Source of the DNA: Gammaproteobacteria bacterium
Lineage (GTDB): Bacteria > Pseudomonadota > Gammaproteobacteria > UBA9214
DNA length: 8,277 bases
Assembly: GCA_030599705.1 (NCBI GenBank)
Contig: JAUVNM010000063.1
Location: forward strand, 1 to 8,277
Reading direction: 5' to 3'
The position numbers were made by a program, and so were the translations under genes. A model generated the notes under the pieces. The model was not told where the DNA came from. It saw only the letters and a list, made by a program, of their open reading frames with translations, and did not search any database. Numbering within the stretch: position 1 is the stretch's first letter; every line of letters starts with the position of its first letter. Below are positions 5,994-8,277 of the stretch, one piece after another.

Positions 5994-7181
5994 TCATTCT
6001 TGTTTTGTTTCCGAGTTACAGCTCTTGCCATATCTGAGAACAAGGTATCCGACGATGCCCGCCAGGAAAGAAGCGCCGAGTATCGCCAGGCGGTCTGCAT
6101 ATTCATACAAGGCGTCATCCTTGAATGCCAGTGAATCCACAAACAGGCTCATTGTGAAACCAATACCTGTTAATACGGATACCCCGTACAGTTGCATCCA
6201 GTTGCTGTGATTCGGCAGTGACGCGAGTCGGAGTTTTATTGCTATAAAGCTGAAACCAAAAACCCCCAGCTGTTTGCCCAGGAAAAGACCTGTCATGATG
6301 CCTATCGGGACCGGGCCAAGCATGCTATCAAGTGATACCTCTCGCAAATCAACACCTGCATTTACAAAAGCGAACAATGGCAACACAAGAAATGCCACCC
6401 AGAAGTGTAAATCCTCTTCAATGGATTTTGATATTGAAAACTCGTTGCCCTCCTGGTCTTTCAATTTAAGGGGGATCGTGAAGGCAAGCGCAACGCCCGC
6501 AAGTGTAGCGTGTACGCCGGATTTCAGGACACTTACCCATAAAACAACGCCAACTATGATATACGCTGCCTTTTTGGCAACACCACGATAATTCATGAAA
6601 ACAAGAACTGTCAGTGCAATGGCCGCGATCGTGATCGAGAGTGTTGAGAGTTCCACGGTGTAGAAAAGTGCAATAATAACGATAGCGCCTATGTCATCAA
6701 TAATTGCCAGCGCAAGCAGAAACACTTTTAACGAGACTGGTACCCTGTTGCCAAGCAGTGACAGTACTCCAAGAGCAAAGGCGATATCCGTTGCCGTGGG
6801 AATGGCCCAGCCGCGCATTGCAAGCGGTTCATCCTGGTTGAAATAGACATAGAAGAGCGCGGGAACAACCATGCCACCAATAGCCGCTATACCGGGTAAC
6901 ATAACCTGCGACATGGTCGACAGGCTTCCCTCGATTAATTCACGTTTGACTTCAAGACCAATCAGTAAAAAGAAAATGGCCATAAGGCCATCGTTTATCC
7001 ATAACAGGAGTGGCTTGTCGATATGCAGTGCGCCAAAACGTATTTCAACGGGCGTGTGCAGGAATGCATTGTAAAGTTCTGAAAGCGGTGAATTCTTCAG
7101 CAACAGGGCAAGAATGGTGACAAAGATCAGGATAATGCCTGCTGATGATTCCTTTTTAATAAACTCTTCAATAAAGTTCAT
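5994..7181 (-). CDS. nhaA: Na+/H+ antiporter NhaA
   Basis: NhaA is an inner-membrane antiporter that expels Na+ (or Li+) in exchange for protons, for pH and sodium homeostasis. The 395 residues (E. coli about 388) are rich in hydrophobic helices. The hallmark residues are all present: PTATDIAFALG with T131/D132 in the unwound helix IV region, AIIDDIGAI with D162/D163 (the ion-binding aspartates, D163/D164 in E. coli), LGKQLG with K303 (K300 in E. coli), GLEVKRE with E77/R80/E81 at the pH-sensing entrance, and H224 matching E. coli H225. The protein therefore looks functional. The ATG at 7181 gives the usual N-terminus (MNFIEEFIKKESSAGI); GGGAAA just upstream is a modest ribosome site. It is the middle gene of a three-gene minus-strand cluster (29 bases after the YqhA-type gene, 19 before the 58-residue gene). 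Its base composition is lower in GC (about 40-42% in two 60-base lines sampled) than aprA (about 67% in one sampled line). Confidence 0.96.
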   Translation of the reverse strand: MNFIEEFIKKESSAGIILIFVTILALLLKNSPLSELYNAFLHTPVEIRFGALHIDKPLLLWINDGLMAIFFLLIGLEVKRELIEGSLSTMSQVMLPGIAAIGGMVVPALFYVYFNQDEPLAMRGWAIPTATDIAFALGVLSLLGNRVPVSLKVFLLALAIIDDIGAIVIIALFYTVELSTLSITIAAIALTVLVFMNYRGVAKKAAYIIVGVVLWVSVLKSGVHATLAGVALAFTIPLKLKDQEGNEFSISKSIEEDLHFWVAFLVLPLFAFVNAGVDLREVSLDSMLGPVPIGIMTGLFLGKQLGVFGFSFIAIKLRLASLPNHSNWMQLYGVSVLTGIGFTMSLFVDSLAFKDDALYEYADRLAILGASFLAGIVGYLVLRYGKSCNSETKQE

Positions 7182-7210
7182 GGCTTTCCCGTTGCTCGCA
7201 AGGTGAACCG

Positions 7211-7729
7211 TTAATCGTGTTTTCCAAGATCCATGAATTTAAGTGCCAGGGCCAGCATCAATATGCCCAGAGGGAGCACCAGATTTTCCCATATATAACC
7301 ACCTGGCTCGATTGCCAGGGCTCCTTCAAGCGTTCTAACAAACAGGATCACAATGACCAGTTCAGCGAGGATTCTCTTTAATTGGGCAATACTCGTTATT
7401 TTCACCCAGCTGTTGATCTCGGTAGCGCCTGATTCCAGGCGTTGGACAAATAAAGTATAGATGCCACCGGCAAATATCATCAAAACCAGGCCTATGAGAA
7501 AAACATCTATGGCCTGAATCATATAGGTAATGGCATGTTTCGCCGATAAATCGGGCTGATGGCCAATCCCCCCGGAGAAATAGGCCAGGTAAGCCCGGCC
7601 GGTCTTGATAGCGCCGATGAGGAACATAAGTATAGATCCGAGGCTGGAAGCAATGACTGCGATCAGGCTGATATACCTCAGTCGATTCACTGCACCGTCA
7701 ATTTTATCTTGTCTCATAGCCAGCTTCAT
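7211..7729 (-). CDS. YqhA/UPF0114-family membrane protein
   Basis: A 172-residue integral inner-membrane protein with four likely helices (about 19-41, 68-95, 119-137 and 146-166). The block AIDVFLIGLVLMIFAGGIYTLFVQ (73-96), then NSWVKITSIAQLKRILAELVIVILFVRTLE (106-135) and a final helix ending KFMDLGKHD match the layout of the UPF0114/YqhA family. The biochemical role of that family is not established. Between the first two helices there is a polar loop (about 44-66, TGRAYLAYFSGGIGHQPDLSAKH). The ATG at 7729 gives the longest form; a second ATG at 7717 (residue 5) is equally possible, and neither has a clear Shine-Dalgarno. It leads the nhaA cluster and shares its lower GC content, so a role in ion or membrane-potential homeostasis is plausible but inferred only from position. 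Confidence 0.82.
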   Translation of the reverse strand: MKLAMRQDKIDGAVNRLRYISLIAVIASSLGSILMFLIGAIKTGRAYLAYFSGGIGHQPDLSAKHAITYMIQAIDVFLIGLVLMIFAGGIYTLFVQRLESGATEINSWVKITSIAQLKRILAELVIVILFVRTLEGALAIEPGGYIWENLVLPLGILMLALALKFMDLGKHD

Positions 7730-7741
7730 TAGCCCGGATTA

Positions 7742-7770
7742 GTCATATAAAAAGAGCGGCCCTTGTTCAA
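7742..7770 (-). promoter_or_regulatory. Possible sigma-70 promoter of the nhaA cluster
   Basis: On the minus strand TTGAAC (7770-7765) and TATGAC (7747-7742) are spaced by 17 bases, each matching four of six consensus positions. Transcription would begin only about 6 bases before the ATG at 7729, or about 18 before the ATG at 7717, which mildly favours the later start. A GTTC..CCCCGGGG..GAAC palindrome (7765-7784) overlaps the -35 element and might be an operator. Confidence 0.3.
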
Positions 7771-7861
7771 CCCCGGGGGCGAACTGCACGGACCGCATCT
7801 GTCGCTACAACCAACGCTGTGTGTGGCGAATTCGTAATTAGTGCCTGAAAATATAACTTAG

Positions 7862-7958
7862 ACAGTCTTGTTCCTGAATGCAACCGTCCCTGCCATGAAG
7901 GATCTGTTGATACTCCATGCACGGGTGGAACAAGGCCTGTGATATCCTTCAGGACTGT
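7862..7958. other. Imperfect long inverted repeat in the divergent gap
   Basis: In the 251-base gap between the divergent YqhA-type and patatin-like genes, ACAGTC (7862-7867) pairs with GACTGT (7953-7958). CCTGAA (7873-7878) pairs with TTCAGG (7948-7953), TTGTTCC (7868-7874) with GGAACAA (7927-7933) and TGAAGGAT (7896-7903) with ATCCTTCA (7944-7951). These pairings partly exclude one another. They could be alternative folds of a leader of the rightward gene, a decayed repeat, or chance. I see no other feature in the gap. Confidence 0.3.
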
Positions 7959-7980
7959 AGACGCGATAGCCGGTTGACTG

Positions 7981-8277
7981 ATGATCTTCCGTGGCCATAT
8001 CCGGAATCACCTGACGCAATTACTGCCTGGCAGCCTGGCGCTGGTGCTGCTGGCCGGCTGTGCCAATCTGACGCGTAATCCCGTTCCCGTCGATGAAATC
8101 AACCGCGCCGGGATTCCCGGTATGTCGGGTGTACGCGCCATAGGTGGGCAGTTTAGTCCGGATTTTCAAGAGGACCTGGTAGCATCTATAAAACAGGAGC
8201 CGGTCGGCGCCTTCCCGCTCGATGAAAACGGTAAGCCGGTCTATGACGCCCTCGCCATTTCCGGTGGCGGCACTGTC
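7981..8277 (+). CDS. Patatin-like phospholipase lipoprotein, 3'-partial
   Basis: The first 99 codons are visible and the frame continues past the window edge. Residues 1-26 form a lipoprotein signal (charged start, hydrophobic LALVLLAG) with lipobox L-A-G-C and the lipid-carrying Cys at 27. Ala at +2 suggests outer-membrane sorting by the usual rule. After a linker, YDALAISGGGTV (88-99) matches the opening beta strand and glycine-rich oxyanion loop of patatin-like phospholipases. The catalytic G-x-S-x-G and the Asp would lie beyond the window, so activity cannot be judged. An in-frame TGA at 7975-7977 fixes the start at or after 7978, and the ATG at 7981 is the natural choice, although no clear ribosome site precedes it. 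It is divergent from the nhaA cluster. Confidence 0.75.
   Translation, partial: MIFRGHIRNHLTQLLPGSLALVLLAGCANLTRNPVPVDEINRAGIPGMSGVRAIGGQFSPDFQEDLVASIKQEPVGAFPLDENGKPVYDALAISGGGTV

Noticed and set aside
5975..6142. An upstream extension of the 58-residue gene
   Set aside because: It overlaps the nhaA 3' end in another frame and lacks protein-like character, and the ribosome site at 5985-5988 supports the ATG at 5974.

Overview
The window reads as a piece of chromosome from a sulfur-oxidising gammaproteobacterium. This rests on an almost complete aprA (dissimilatory adenylylsulfate reductase alpha subunit), a bacterial MEP-pathway dxs, a Pseudomonas-like REP doublet in an intergenic gap, and generally high-GC codon use. 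The genus cannot be fixed from the sequence. Oxidative rather than reductive use of Apr is an inference from this overall impression, not something the window proves.

Layout. Bases 1-1970 (+) hold aprA, cut at its 5' end and closed by a strong intrinsic terminator with a GCAA tetraloop. Bases 2038-2162 hold two palindromic repeats back to back: a REP doublet (REPIN-like) and a 40-bp hairpin repeat. Bases 2177-3151 (+) encode a cysteine-cluster protein of the YkgJ type. A short convergent gap with two more hairpins leads into dxs (5141-3255, -). Upstream of dxs lie a second copy of the 2123-2162 repeat family and an unrecognised 141-residue protein (5729-5304, -). Bases 7729-5798 (-) form a compact three-gene membrane-protein cluster: a YqhA/UPF0114-family protein, the Na+/H+ antiporter NhaA, and a 58-residue PLDc_N-type two-helix protein. 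Its first two genes are visibly more AT-rich than aprA and dxs. After a 251-bp divergent gap, a patatin-like lipoprotein gene begins at 7981 (+) and runs off the window.

How the genes work together. Apr couples sulfite and AMP to APS (reversibly) for energy metabolism. Dxs makes the first intermediate for isoprenoids, including quinones. NhaA and its two small membrane neighbours look like an ion/pH homeostasis unit. These are neighbouring functions rather than one pathway. I do not see a CRISPR array, phage, insertion sequence, toxin-antitoxin pair or convincing new multi-gene system here. The most unusual material is the density of palindromic repeats in the gaps, the base-composition shift over the nhaA cluster, and the small unassigned proteins.
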